From Chloroflexota bacterium (GTDB lineage Bacteria > Chloroflexota > Anaerolineae > Anaerolineales > Anaerolineaceae), in contig JAAZPN010000077.1 in NCBI GenBank assembly GCA_012797215.1, positions 1 to 13,878 of the forward strand: a DNA stretch of 13,878 bases, written 5' to 3'. The notes beneath the pieces were generated by a model. It was given only the letters and a program-made list of their open reading frames with translations. It searched no databases and was not told where the DNA came from. The translations under genes and the position numbers were made by a program. Position 1 is the stretch's first letter, and the number at the start of each line of letters is the position of its first letter. Below are positions 1-6,732 of the stretch, piece after piece.

Positions 1-59
1 ACGCTGAAGGCAGAGACCCCCAGTTGGATGCTGCCGTGAAGCTGCTGCTGCAGCCCTAA
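1..59 (+). CDS. 3' end of an upstream gene, possibly S41 (C-terminal processing) peptidase
   Basis: This is a partial gene whose start lies before the window. Reading from base 3 gives AEGRDPQLDAAVKLLLQP and then TAA at 57-59. A short helical tail with a D-P-Q-L-D motif close to the C-terminus resembles the ends of S41-family carboxy-terminal processing peptidases, as I remember that family; this is weak evidence because only 18 residues are visible. The frame is open from the window edge, and the stop lies 53 bases before the next gene on the same strand, so a real gene end is plausible. The catalytic region cannot be seen, so the function is only a suggestion. Confidence 0.45.
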   Translation, partial: AEGRDPQLDAAVKLLLQP

Positions 60-92
60 TTGTTGACAATACTTTATAGAGGGCTGTTCTTA
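59..92 (+). promoter_or_regulatory. possible promoter with a -35 box inside a small inverted repeat
   Basis: A consensus -35 hexamer TTGACA lies at 63-68, just after the upstream stop codon and 44 bases before the next ATG. The best -10 at a fitting distance is only TTCTTA (87-92, 18-base spacer), which is poor. The -35 box sits inside ATTGT-TG-ACAAT (59-70), a 5+5 inverted repeat that could be a repressor site or chance. Read-through from the upstream gene is equally possible. Confidence 0.25.
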
Positions 93-112
93 CCAGCCTA
101 AGAGGAGGAACA

Positions 113-796
113 ATGTTTAACTACATCATCTATATGCTGCCGGCCTTTATCCTAACCATGGTCGCGCAGATCTACGTCAAATCAGCCTACAGCAAGTGGA
201 GCCAGGTGCGCAACTACCACAACATTACTGGCATCGAAGCTGCCCAACAGCTTACCGCGCGCGTCGGCTTATCAGATATCCAGCTTAAACGCACGCAGGG
301 CAATCTGACCGACCATTACGATCCCCGCGACAACACCCTTGCGCTTTCTCAGGGCGTGGCTGACCAGCCCACGGTGGCAGCCCTGGCAATCACCGCGCAC
401 GAACTTGGGCATGCCATGCAGGATCGCGACAATTACGGTCCGATGAAACTGCGCAGCGCCATCGTGCCAATGGTCAATATTGGCTCAAATCTTGGCTGGA
501 TCCTTTTGATGATTGGGCTTGTGCTGCGCCTCGCGAACCTGGCCTGGATGGGCGTCATTCTCTTCTCAGCTGGCGCGCTTTTCTCCCTGATTACTGTGCC
601 GGTTGAACTGAACGCCTCCAAACGAGCGCGTCAGATGCTGACAAGCACCGGTCTGGTCGTTAACGCCGAAGAAGAAAAAGGCGTTTCTGCCGTGCTGAAT
701 GCCGCCGCTCTGACCTATGTAGCAGGATTAGCCACTTCGCTGCTGCAAGTTTTGTATTTTGGCTCAATGGTGGGTGGTCTCGGTCGCCGCAGATAG
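113..796 (+). CDS. membrane zinc metallopeptidase, YugP/Zn_peptidase_2 family
   Basis: A 227-residue integral membrane protein, which is the usual size for the YugP-like neutral zinc metallopeptidase family (Pfam Zn_peptidase_2). The zinc motif H96-E97-L-G-H100 is visible, preceded by AAL-AITA as in the family. A conserved-looking PVELNAS segment (E165) may supply the third ligand; that is inferred by family resemblance. Four hydrophobic segments are seen at about residues 4-21, 117-140, 143-164 and 199-220, so the HExxH lies in the loop between the first and second. The ATG is preceded by GAGGAGG (102-108), a strong though close Shine-Dalgarno. The gene stands alone between an upstream gene end and a terminator. 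The physiological substrate of this family is not known to me; a role in membrane protein turnover is a guess. Confidence 0.88.
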   Translation: MFNYIIYMLPAFILTMVAQIYVKSAYSKWSQVRNYHNITGIEAAQQLTARVGLSDIQLKRTQGNLTDHYDPRDNTLALSQGVADQPTVAALAITAHELGHAMQDRDNYGPMKLRSAIVPMVNIGSNLGWILLMIGLVLRLANLAWMGVILFSAGALFSLITVPVELNASKRARQMLTSTGLVVNAEEEKGVSAVLNAAALTYVAGLATSLLQVLYFGSMVGGLGRRR

Positions 797-816
797 CGGT
801 AGGATTAAGAATTTGC

Positions 817-844
817 AGCCCCTGAGAGTCTCAGGGGCTTTTTT
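817..844 (+). terminator. strong intrinsic terminator after the zinc metallopeptidase gene
   Basis: A perfect 10-bp stem, AGCCCCTGAG (817-826) with CTCAGGGGCT (830-839), closes a 3-base loop and runs into six T residues (839-844). It lies 20 bases after the TAG stop at 794-796. It should end the transcript before the repeat region. Confidence 0.92.
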
Positions 845-849
845 ACTGC

Positions 850-915
850 GCTCAGGATGGCCTCCGATTCGTCACTGCGAGCGGAGCGAGCGCAGCGCGG
901 CAGTCCGCCTTTCGA
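850..915. repeat. direct repeat copy 1 (66 bp), dispersed-repeat type
   Basis: This copy matches 935-1000 at a constant offset of 85 bases, with six substitutions (at 860, 863, 865, 882, 906 and 913) and no indel. Its core, CACTGCGAGCGGAGCGAGCG followed by CAGCGCGGCAGTC, is bounded by ACTGC...GCAGT, so the core can fold back on itself. It resembles the TCATTGCGAG...GCAATC repeats scattered through intergenic regions of many bacterial genomes. It lies directly downstream of a terminator and encodes nothing convincing. Confidence 0.85.
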
Positions 916-934
916 CTATCCTCTGGACCACCCC

Positions 935-1000
935 GCTCAGGATGTCCCCAGATTCGTCACTGCGAGTGGAGCGAGCGCAGCGCGGCAGTCTGCCTTTTGA
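935..1000. repeat. direct repeat copy 2 (66 bp), dispersed-repeat type
   Basis: This is the second copy of the element at 850-915, in the same orientation, separated from it by 19 bases. The match covers the flanks (GCTCAGGATG at the left, TGCCTTT at the right) as well as the palindromic core, which suggests tandem duplication of a unit larger than the core. The remaining intergenic bases 1001-1124 hold a possible TTGACA (1007-1012) with no good -10 partner and otherwise nothing I can name. Confidence 0.85.
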
Positions 1001-1124
1001 TAAATATTGACACCCGGCGCACTCTGAAGCATCGTTTTCAATCTCACATCAGACGAAATAACAATGCCAGCGCTGCCAACAGCCCTTCATGCAGCTCAAT
1101 TCGCCTAAACCCCGCTGCTGTAGG

Positions 1125-1130
1125 TATAAT
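1125..1130 (+). promoter_or_regulatory. -10 box TATAAT of the pepF promoter
   Basis: A perfect TATAAT lies 29 bases before the chosen pepF ATG. The best upstream -35 candidates around 1100-1107 are poor, so only the -10 is supported. A transcript starting near 1137 would have a leader of about 23 bases containing the Shine-Dalgarno. It would also start after a possible TTG codon at 1130, which argues against that longer start. Confidence 0.5.
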
Positions 1131-1147
1131 TGCCCCTATCATTTTCT

Positions 1148-1153
1148 AAGGAG
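1148..1153 (+). promoter_or_regulatory. Shine-Dalgarno that fixes the pepF start
   Basis: AAGGAG lies 6 bases before ATG 1160. The longer in-frame reading from TTG 1130 would begin inside the TATAAT box and has no ribosome site, so ATG 1160 is preferred. Confidence 0.75.
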
Positions 1154-1159
1154 AAACCT

Positions 1160-2971
1160 ATGACACAAACCCCTCCGCGCTGGAATCTTGCCAACATCTA
1201 TGAATCTGTGGATGACCCGCGCCTCGCGGCAGATTTTGACTGGATCCAGACACAAACCAAGCTCGTGGAGTCCCGCTTTGAAACCGAGCTTCAGCGTCTT
1301 ACCCCCGAAAACGCCCTACCCGAAACTCTCAATCCGCTTCTCAACCAGCTAGTGGAGGACCTGAACGCGCTCATCCTCAAGAGCGGCACCATCGATGCTT
1401 ACCTTTACGGTCTCATCACCACAGACTCCTTCGATAAAAAAGCAGAACAAATGCAATCCCGCTTCGAAATCGCGCGGGTTCCTTTCCAAAACCTGTTCGT
1501 GCGCCTGCGTGCCTGGTTTGGCAAACTTGGCCAGACCTTACCCACCGCGCTCAAGGCGCCCGGCAGCGCCAAAGACCATGCCTTCATCTTGCTGGAAGAA
1601 GCGGAGCAAAGCCGCTACCAGATGTCCGAAGCAGAAGAACTGCTAGCCAATGAATTGACGCTTTCGGGCGGCAGCGCCTGGGATAAATTGCAGGGCACGC
1701 TCACCTCGCAAAAAACCGTTCCTTTTGAGCTGGACGGCAAAGTGGAAGAGCTGCCAATGCCGGCTCTTATCAACCTGCGCAGCCATCCCTCCGCGGAAAT
1801 TCGGGAACGCGCCTACCAGGCCGAACATCAGGTATGGGAAGAACTAAAAGAACCCCTGGCAGCCTGCCTGAATGGCGTCAAAGGTGAAACCATCACCCTC
1901 GATAAGCACCGTGGGCGACGTGACAGCCTGCATGCCTCCCTCGATATGGCGCGCATCGACCAGGAAACGCTCGACGCGATGCTTGCCGCCATCAAAGCCT
2001 CTCTCCCCAGCTTTAGGCGCTACTTCCAGGCAAAAGCCCGCCTGCTGGGCATGGAAAAGCTGCCCTGGTGGAGCTTGCTGGCGCCTTTGGGCGAGAGCAG
2101 CCAAAGCTTCAGCTTTGAAAAAGCCCGGGACCTGATTCTGACTCATTTCGGGAGCTTTTCCGCGGAGCTGGAGAGCTTTGCCCGCGCTGCCTTTGACCAG
2201 CATTGGATCGACGCCGAACAGCGCCCTGGCAAACGCGGCGGCGCTTACTGCATGGAGATACCCGCCCTGAAAGAAAGCCGGGTGTTGTGCAACTTTGATG
2301 GCTCGCTCGACCAGGTGATGACCATCGCCCACGAGCTCGGGCACGGCTTCCACAACTACTGCGCCTTCAAAGCTGATAAAACGCCGCTCCAAACACGCAC
2401 CCCAATGACCCTTGCTGAAACTGCCTCGATCATGTGCGAAACAATCGTTTTTAACGCGATTCTTGCCGGCATAAGCGATCCTCAGGAAGAACTAGCTATC
2501 CTTGAGAGCAATCTCTCCGGCAGCGGCGAAGTAATCGTGGATATCTATTCGCGCTTCTTGTTCGAGAAAGAACTCTTTGCCCGCCGCGCACAATCCGCCC
2601 TTTCCGCGGATGAAATCTCCGAAATCATGCTGGACGCGCAGCGCCAAAGTTACGGGGACGGTCTGGACCAAAACGTCCTGCACAAATACATGTGGACCTG
2701 GAAACCGCATTACTACAGCGCGTCCCTGGCTTTTTATAACTACCCCTATGCCTTCGGGCTGCTCTTTGCTACCGGTCTTTACGCCATCTACCAAAAGCGC
2801 GGCGAGGAATTTGTGCCGGATTATATGCAGCTGCTCGCGAGCACCGGCGAAGCCTCCGCCGCGGATTTGGCTGCCCGCTTTGGCATCGACATACGCGACC
2901 AGGCCTTCTGGGCTGGCTCTTTGGATGTGATTACCGAACGCATTAATCGGTACATTCAGCTCAGCCAATAA
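1160..2971 (+). CDS. pepF: M3-family (M3B) oligoendopeptidase F-type zinc metallopeptidase
   Basis: A 603-residue cytosolic peptidase; the family is usually about 600 residues. It has no signal peptide. The N-terminal half is alpha-helical, as in M3 enzymes, and the catalytic motif reads IAHELGHGFH with H391, E392 and H395. E420 in LAETAS is at the right distance (25 residues after the second His) for the third zinc ligand, so the active site looks complete. A tyrosine-rich segment near the C-terminus (HYYSASLAFYNYPYAFG) matches the substrate-binding region typical of M3B enzymes. Family members cut short peptides inside the cell, which fits a role in peptide recycling. It has its own -10 box and Shine-Dalgarno and a terminator of its own, so it is probably a single-gene unit. 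The exact substrate range cannot be judged from sequence. Confidence 0.93.
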   Translation: MTQTPPRWNLANIYESVDDPRLAADFDWIQTQTKLVESRFETELQRLTPENALPETLNPLLNQLVEDLNALILKSGTIDAYLYGLITTDSFDKKAEQMQSRFEIARVPFQNLFVRLRAWFGKLGQTLPTALKAPGSAKDHAFILLEEAEQSRYQMSEAEELLANELTLSGGSAWDKLQGTLTSQKTVPFELDGKVEELPMPALINLRSHPSAEIRERAYQAEHQVWEELKEPLAACLNGVKGETITLDKHRGRRDSLHASLDMARIDQETLDAMLAAIKASLPSFRRYFQAKARLLGMEKLPWWSLLAPLGESSQSFSFEKARDLILTHFGSFSAELESFARAAFDQHWIDAEQRPGKRGGAYCMEIPALKESRVLCNFDGSLDQVMTIAHELGHGFHNYCAFKADKTPLQTRTPMTLAETASIMCETIVFNAILAGISDPQEELAILESNLSGSGEVIVDIYSRFLFEKELFARRAQSALSADEISEIMLDAQRQSYGDGLDQNVLHKYMWTWKPHYYSASLAFYNYPYAFGLLFATGLYAIYQKRGEEFVPDYMQLLASTGEASAADLAARFGIDIRDQAFWAGSLDVITERINRYIQLSQ

Positions 2972-2983
2972 AACAGCTATGAC

Positions 2984-3020
2984 AAGGCGCGGTGGATACT
3001 CACCGCGCCTTTTTGTTTTT
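2984..3020 (+). terminator. intrinsic terminator after pepF
   Basis: A perfect stem AGGCGCGGTG (2985-2994) with CACCGCGCCT (3001-3010), with a 6-base loop, is followed by TTTTTGTTTTT (3010-3020). It lies 13 bases after the pepF stop. The opposite gene converges here and ends at 3066. Read on the - strand the hairpin is followed by a much weaker T tract, so it may serve both genes but acts best for pepF. Confidence 0.92.
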
Positions 3021-3065
3021 CACTAAGCTTTCGCAAGCGCTCGCAGACGGCTGGGTATCAGGCGG

Positions 3066-3476
3066 CTAAAGGCTCTTTGCGCGCTCTTGCAGGGCTGCTT
3101 CTTCCGGGGTTTCGGCTTCAATAACAATCCCATGCGGACGTGGTTTGCCGTGTTCATCCACGTACACAAAGGTGATAAACCCATCCACTGCCTGCTCGCC
3201 CTTCACATCAGCAAGAATAACGGCAATCAGGCGGCTGCGCCCGGTGAGCACAATGCTGCTGGTAAAACGCACAATTTCACCCGGACGCACTGGCCTCCGA
3301 AATTCCATTCCGTGGATTTTTACGCACAGGATGAACTCGGGCGGCAGCATGTTGGCAGCCGCGATAAACCCAGCCTCCACCAGCCATTCCGCGCCGCGTC
3401 CCGCAAAAAGCGTGCGGTGGTGGTTCAAGTCTTCACTCTTGACCAAGTGGTAAACATTCAAAAGCTCAATGCCCAT
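3066..3476 (-). CDS. hotdog-fold acyl-CoA thioesterase
   Basis: A 136-residue single-domain protein, predicted cytosolic. The N-terminal segment LNHHRTLFAGRGAEWLVEAG matches the start of the central helix of hotdog acyl-CoA thioesterases (compare the N-x-x-G-T-x-F-G-G pattern of YciA/BACH-type enzymes; here Arg replaces the usual Gly before Thr-Leu-Phe). The following strands, IHGMEFRRPVRPGEIVRF and DGFITFVYVDEHGKPRPHG, fit the hotdog sheet. Such enzymes hydrolyse acyl-CoA to free acid and CoA; chain-length preference is not visible. The ATG shares one base with the TAA of the upstream lipoprotein gene, and a GGAG lies just inside that gene, so translation is probably coupled. No separate promoter is seen, so it should be expressed with the lipoprotein. 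The functional link between the two is unclear. Confidence 0.85.
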   Translation of the reverse strand: MGIELLNVYHLVKSEDLNHHRTLFAGRGAEWLVEAGFIAAANMLPPEFILCVKIHGMEFRRPVRPGEIVRFTSSIVLTGRSRLIAVILADVKGEQAVDGFITFVYVDEHGKPRPHGIVIEAETPEEAALQERAKSL

Positions 3477-5329
3477 TATTCATCTCCTGGAATAAAAATT
3501 TCCACATTATCAAAAGTTGCTTTTAGCAGGCTGCCTTCGTAAGTGCCGGCTATAATTCCCACCAAGCCAACTGAAAAATCAGGATCGATAGTTCCTCCCA
3601 GCAGCCTGTCATTAACGGCCAGCTTCAACCCATTCGCGCCGCACTGCGCGGTAAGGCGCAGGCTTTGGCTTGGGTCAAACGCATCCGCGTAAGTCCAATC
3701 AATCAGATATGTCGTTTCAGTGCCCGCGCGCTTCCAGATGGAAAAGTATCCATCCTCGCTGACTTCCAACGCGATGAAGTGATTGGCATCCCGGAAAGCG
3801 CAAACCAGTCCAAAACTACCATCGCCGCCGCCTGCGTTCAGGCGCGCGTCAGCGCTGATTGTCAGCTGGTCGTAAGCATAATCGAGAGTGCTGAATAGTA
3901 GCCTGCGCGGCTCGCTGATTGTTAACGCCAAGGCTTCGTCTTCATACGCGCTTTGCGTGCCCGGCATTTCGGTGCTTTTCCATCCAGGCGTCCCCGCGGA
4001 GAAATCCGCTTGAAAGACTGACTTGCCTTCAACCACGAAGGGCAAATCCAGCACGCTTACTCGCTGCAGCCCAAGCTCGCCCATCCACCCCTCGGTAAGC
4101 ATGCCGTCCAGCGCTTGCAGCGATGTTAGTGCACCCAGGTTTCCGCCCGCGGGCAGACAATGGTCAGTATCATCCACAATTCCGTCCCGATTAGTATCCG
4201 CCAAAGCGCCGCATTCCAGTCCACCAGCAGTTGTCGGCGCGCTGGCAAGTCCTACCACTTCACCGCGGGAGTTCAACGCGGCCCAACCAAAGTAATCCCC
4301 ACCAGCCGGAAGCTCCATAAGGATGGTTTCTATAGGCGCGCTGCCGTCTTCAGGGCTTAAGCCAAGCACAGCGCCAGGGAGAACCCGCGACAAAGCCTCT
4401 GCGTTCTGTCCATACCCTATCAGACTAAGCGTCTCACCAACAGCCACGCTGGGATTATCAGCCAGCGGGAGCGCTGGGAGTGAGAGCGTACCAGGCGCGA
4501 TCAAGTTGCCGAGCAGGTCTGAGCGCGGTTTAATCAACGCCGCGTCGCGCGCTTCATCCACCTGGACAATGCTCGCCAGGTACGCGTCCACCGGCAGGGT
4601 ATTCGGCGCGGTTTGCAGTCCAATAATCAGGTCAGAAACCGGATAAAACCTGCTGCCCAAAACTGCTCGCGCGCTGGTGAGGATTAATCCATCCCTGCTG
4701 ATGATAACCCCACTGGCAGACCAGGCCTTGACCAGTGTTCCCCCCACATCCACCAGGGCTCCTACGCGCACGACCGCCGACGTCGGTAAGCCAGCAGCCG
4801 GCTCGCTCTGCCCGCGCGGCGCGGCCGCGCCAGGTTGCCAACCCGCGGGGATACTGCCTCTCACTTCTACCCGCGCAGGGAGTGGGATACGTTGGTCTTC
4901 CGTCAACACGGAGAATTCCTCTTCGTAAATCCCTGAATAAACCGAAGCAAAACGGAGGATAAACTGCGCGCTGCCACCAGGCGGAATGACAAGCTGGGTC
5001 CGCAGCACCCCCGAGCCGTCCGCGAGAGGCTCAAGCGTGACTGCCGGCAAGCTGCCCAGATATCTGAAGGCTTTTAAGATTCCAGCCGGCAGCCGGATTT
5101 CCTCTACAATTGTTTCTTGAGCGCCAGTATTGGTGATTGTCAGGGTAATGTCAAAGCTGCGCCCCATCTCGATAATTCTGTTCGCGCCGTCAAGCGAAAC
5201 GCTGAGGGCGGGCTTAAGTGGCACCGCGCGCGCGCATCCAACGCACAGCAATAGCAGCATGGTAAACGTTGTTACCGCGCGAAAAATCCTGCTCATTTTC
5301 CTGATTGTCACAGCTCTCGCCATTACCAC
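3476..5329 (-). CDS. predicted lipoprotein with degenerate trypsin-like domain, calcium-loop motif and LamG-like C-terminal domain
   Basis: A protein of up to 617 residues, exported and probably lipid-anchored: a basic N-terminus, a hydrophobic stretch and then LLLLCVGC, with C32 the likely lipidated residue (the -3 residue is Cys, not the usual Leu). Domains in order: about 40-155, an Ig-like/DUF11-type beta domain; about 185-365, a trypsin/HtrA-like fold. There ASGVIISRDGLILTSARAV matches the strand that normally carries the catalytic His, but the residue is R221. D262 in RDAALI fits the catalytic Asp. In LPAGGDYFGWAALNSRGE the Ser position is F347. Two catalytic residues are thus missing, so proteolysis is unlikely. 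At 378-389 DTNRDGIVDDTD is an EF-hand/dockerin-type calcium loop between C373 and C391. About 438-613 is a concanavalin/LamG-like beta domain starting DFSAGTPGW. Possible starts are GTG 5329, ATG 5323 and ATG 5296; the last best fits the -10 box. A binding or scaffold role is inference. Confidence 0.8.
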   Translation of the reverse strand: MVMARAVTIRKMSRIFRAVTTFTMLLLLCVGCARAVPLKPALSVSLDGANRIIEMGRSFDITLTITNTGAQETIVEEIRLPAGILKAFRYLGSLPAVTLEPLADGSGVLRTQLVIPPGGSAQFILRFASVYSGIYEEEFSVLTEDQRIPLPARVEVRGSIPAGWQPGAAAPRGQSEPAAGLPTSAVVRVGALVDVGGTLVKAWSASGVIISRDGLILTSARAVLGSRFYPVSDLIIGLQTAPNTLPVDAYLASIVQVDEARDAALIKPRSDLLGNLIAPGTLSLPALPLADNPSVAVGETLSLIGYGQNAEALSRVLPGAVLGLSPEDGSAPIETILMELPAGGDYFGWAALNSRGEVVGLASAPTTAGGLECGALADTNRDGIVDDTDHCLPAGGNLGALTSLQALDGMLTEGWMGELGLQRVSVLDLPFVVEGKSVFQADFSAGTPGWKSTEMPGTQSAYEDEALALTISEPRRLLFSTLDYAYDQLTISADARLNAGGGDGSFGLVCAFRDANHFIALEVSEDGYFSIWKRAGTETTYLIDWTYADAFDPSQSLRLTAQCGANGLKLAVNDRLLGGTIDPDFSVGLVGIIAGTYEGSLLKATFDNVEIFIPGDE

Positions 5330-5346
5330 GGACCATCCGTCTCCTA

Positions 5347-5352
5347 ATTATA
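5347..5352 (-). promoter_or_regulatory. -10 box TATAAT upstream of the lipoprotein gene
   Basis: On the - strand TATAAT occupies 5352-5347. No good -35 hexamer is found at 16-18 bases. A transcript would start near 5340, which leaves too short a leader for GTG 5329 or ATG 5323 to use the AGGAGA at 5345-5340. This favours ATG 5296 (606 residues) as the true start, although the AGGA before it is only 2 bases away. Confidence 0.4.
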
Positions 5353-5442
5353 ATGCCGTGTCCTTGTCGAGAGCTTAAGGCTGCCCTGCTGATTTCTATC
5401 CAGCCAGCCCCCAAGGAATTGCCATAAAATGCGCTTTGCGAA

Positions 5443-5471
5443 TTGACAAGCGTCTTTCTTTTGATTATCCT
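5443..5471 (+). promoter_or_regulatory. xseA promoter, positioned for a leaderless transcript
   Basis: A perfect -35 TTGACA (5443-5448), a 17-base spacer and a -10 TATCCT (5466-5471, 4 of 6 matches) lie immediately before xseA. The expected start of transcription, 7-8 bases after the -10, coincides with the xseA ATG at 5479. There is no Shine-Dalgarno between the -10 and the ATG. The 149-base gap to the divergent lipoprotein gene therefore holds promoters facing both ways. Confidence 0.6.
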
Positions 5472-5478
5472 TACCGCC

Positions 5479-6732
5479 ATGGACGCGTTCGACTTCATCG
5501 CACCGTTGGTTTTTTCCGTCAGCTCTCTCAACAATTACCTGCGTGAACTACTGGAAACAGATGAGATTCTGCAGGATTTATGGGTACGCGGTGAAATATC
5601 CAACTTTTCTCAACCGCGCTCCGGTCATCTCTACTTCACGCTAAAAGACAGTGAAGCCCAGATTCGCTGCGTGATGTGGAAAAATGCCGCCCTGCGTTTG
5701 CGTTTTTCTCCATCTGACGGCATGCAGGTGGAAGCGCACGGCGCCATGAGCGTATACCCCGCCCAGGGGCAGGTGCAGCTATATCTCGACCTAATGCGCC
5801 CAGCGGGAGAAGGCGCCCTCTACCAGGAATTCTTGCGACTTAAAGCCCGGCTGGACGCGGAAGGGCTCTTTGACCCTGCTCATAAACGCCCCCTGCCCCG
5901 GCTTCCGCGGCATATTGGCGTGGTAAGCTCCGCCACCGGCGCTGCCCTGCAAGATATTTTGCAGACATTAACCAGGCGCCTGCCCATTCTGCGGGTCAGC
6001 GTAGCGCCTTCACCGGTGCAGGGAGTCGAAGCCCCGCCTGGAATCATTGCTGCCCTTCGGCAGCTCAACCAATTGCCCGACCTGGACCTGATCATTCTGG
6101 CGCGCGGCGGCGGCTCCATTGAAGATTTGTGGGCTTTCAACGACGAAAATGTTGCCCGCGCGGTCTACAACTCCCGCGTTCCGGTCATTTCCGGCGTAGG
6201 TCACGAAACTGACTTCACAATTGTTGATTTTGTCGCGGACCTGCGCGCGCCGACTCCCACCGCGGCTGCGGAACTGGCCACGCCCATCACCGCGCAAGAA
6301 TTAAACTTGAGTCTGCAGGCCGCCTTAGAAACGCTTGACGCGCGCCTGGACGGACGTCTGAATACTGCCCGCCAGGGGCTAGCGCTGGCTCAGGCGGAAC
6401 TGCGCCGCGCATCTCCCCGCGCCGGTGTTCAAAACGCGCTGCAGCGCCTGGATGAAGTGCATGCCCGGCTCGAGCGGCTTGGCCGCAGCCAGCTTGAAAT
6501 CAGGAGCTTGCGCCTGGCCAACGCGGAAAACCGGCTGGACGCCCTAAACCCGCTAGCGGTCCTGCGGCGAGGATTTGCCATCATCACCGATCAAACCAGC
6601 GGCAGCCTGATCAGCCGCGCGGCACAAACCCACCCCGCGCAAGGAGTTTACCTGCGTGTGCAGGACGGGACTATTCCGGCGCAAGTGACAACAATGCCAA
6701 CAGGAGCAGAAAAAGATGCAAGCAACCCCTGA
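5479..6732 (+). CDS. xseA: exodeoxyribonuclease VII large subunit
   Basis: A 417-residue large subunit of exonuclease VII, which with several XseB chains degrades single-stranded DNA from both ends to short oligonucleotides in the cytosol (repair and recombination clean-up). An N-terminal OB-fold domain (about 15-110; WVRGEISNFSQPRSGHLYFT) is followed by the catalytic domain (about 125-320), whose hallmarks IGVVSSATGAALQDI, ARGGGSIEDLWAFNDE and ISGVGHETDFTIVDFVAD are all intact. A long Gln/Ala/Leu/Arg-rich helical segment (about 275-365) fits the coiled coil that binds XseB, and NPLAVLRRGFAI near the end is typical. ATG 5479 is chosen because family proteins begin with a short segment before FSVSSLN; the longer frame back to TTG 5443 starts inside the -35 hexamer. 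Its end overlaps xseB by 17 bases. Confidence 0.96.
   Translation: MDAFDFIAPLVFSVSSLNNYLRELLETDEILQDLWVRGEISNFSQPRSGHLYFTLKDSEAQIRCVMWKNAALRLRFSPSDGMQVEAHGAMSVYPAQGQVQLYLDLMRPAGEGALYQEFLRLKARLDAEGLFDPAHKRPLPRLPRHIGVVSSATGAALQDILQTLTRRLPILRVSVAPSPVQGVEAPPGIIAALRQLNQLPDLDLIILARGGGSIEDLWAFNDENVARAVYNSRVPVISGVGHETDFTIVDFVADLRAPTPTAAAELATPITAQELNLSLQAALETLDARLDGRLNTARQGLALAQAELRRASPRAGVQNALQRLDEVHARLERLGRSQLEIRSLRLANAENRLDALNPLAVLRRGFAIITDQTSGSLISRAAQTHPAQGVYLRVQDGTIPAQVTTMPTGAEKDASNP

Noticed and set aside
850..1000. CRISPR array
   Set aside because: Only two repeat units of 66 bp with a 19-base gap and several substitutions, no further copies and no cas genes.
759..1010. Open frame of 83 codons running through the terminator and both repeats
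   Set aside because: It begins inside the metallopeptidase gene, crosses a strong intrinsic terminator and consists mainly of translated repeat (CERSERSAA-like), with no ribosome site.
1065..1109. Tiny frame ATG...TAA of 14 codons before pepF, possible leader peptide
   Set aside because: No Shine-Dalgarno, it lies upstream of the pepF -10 box, and there is no attenuator-like structure after it.
1844..2392. 182-codon frame antisense to pepF
   Set aside because: It is a shadow of a GC-rich gene; the sense frame carries the complete M3 peptidase with its catalytic motif, and the antisense product resembles nothing.
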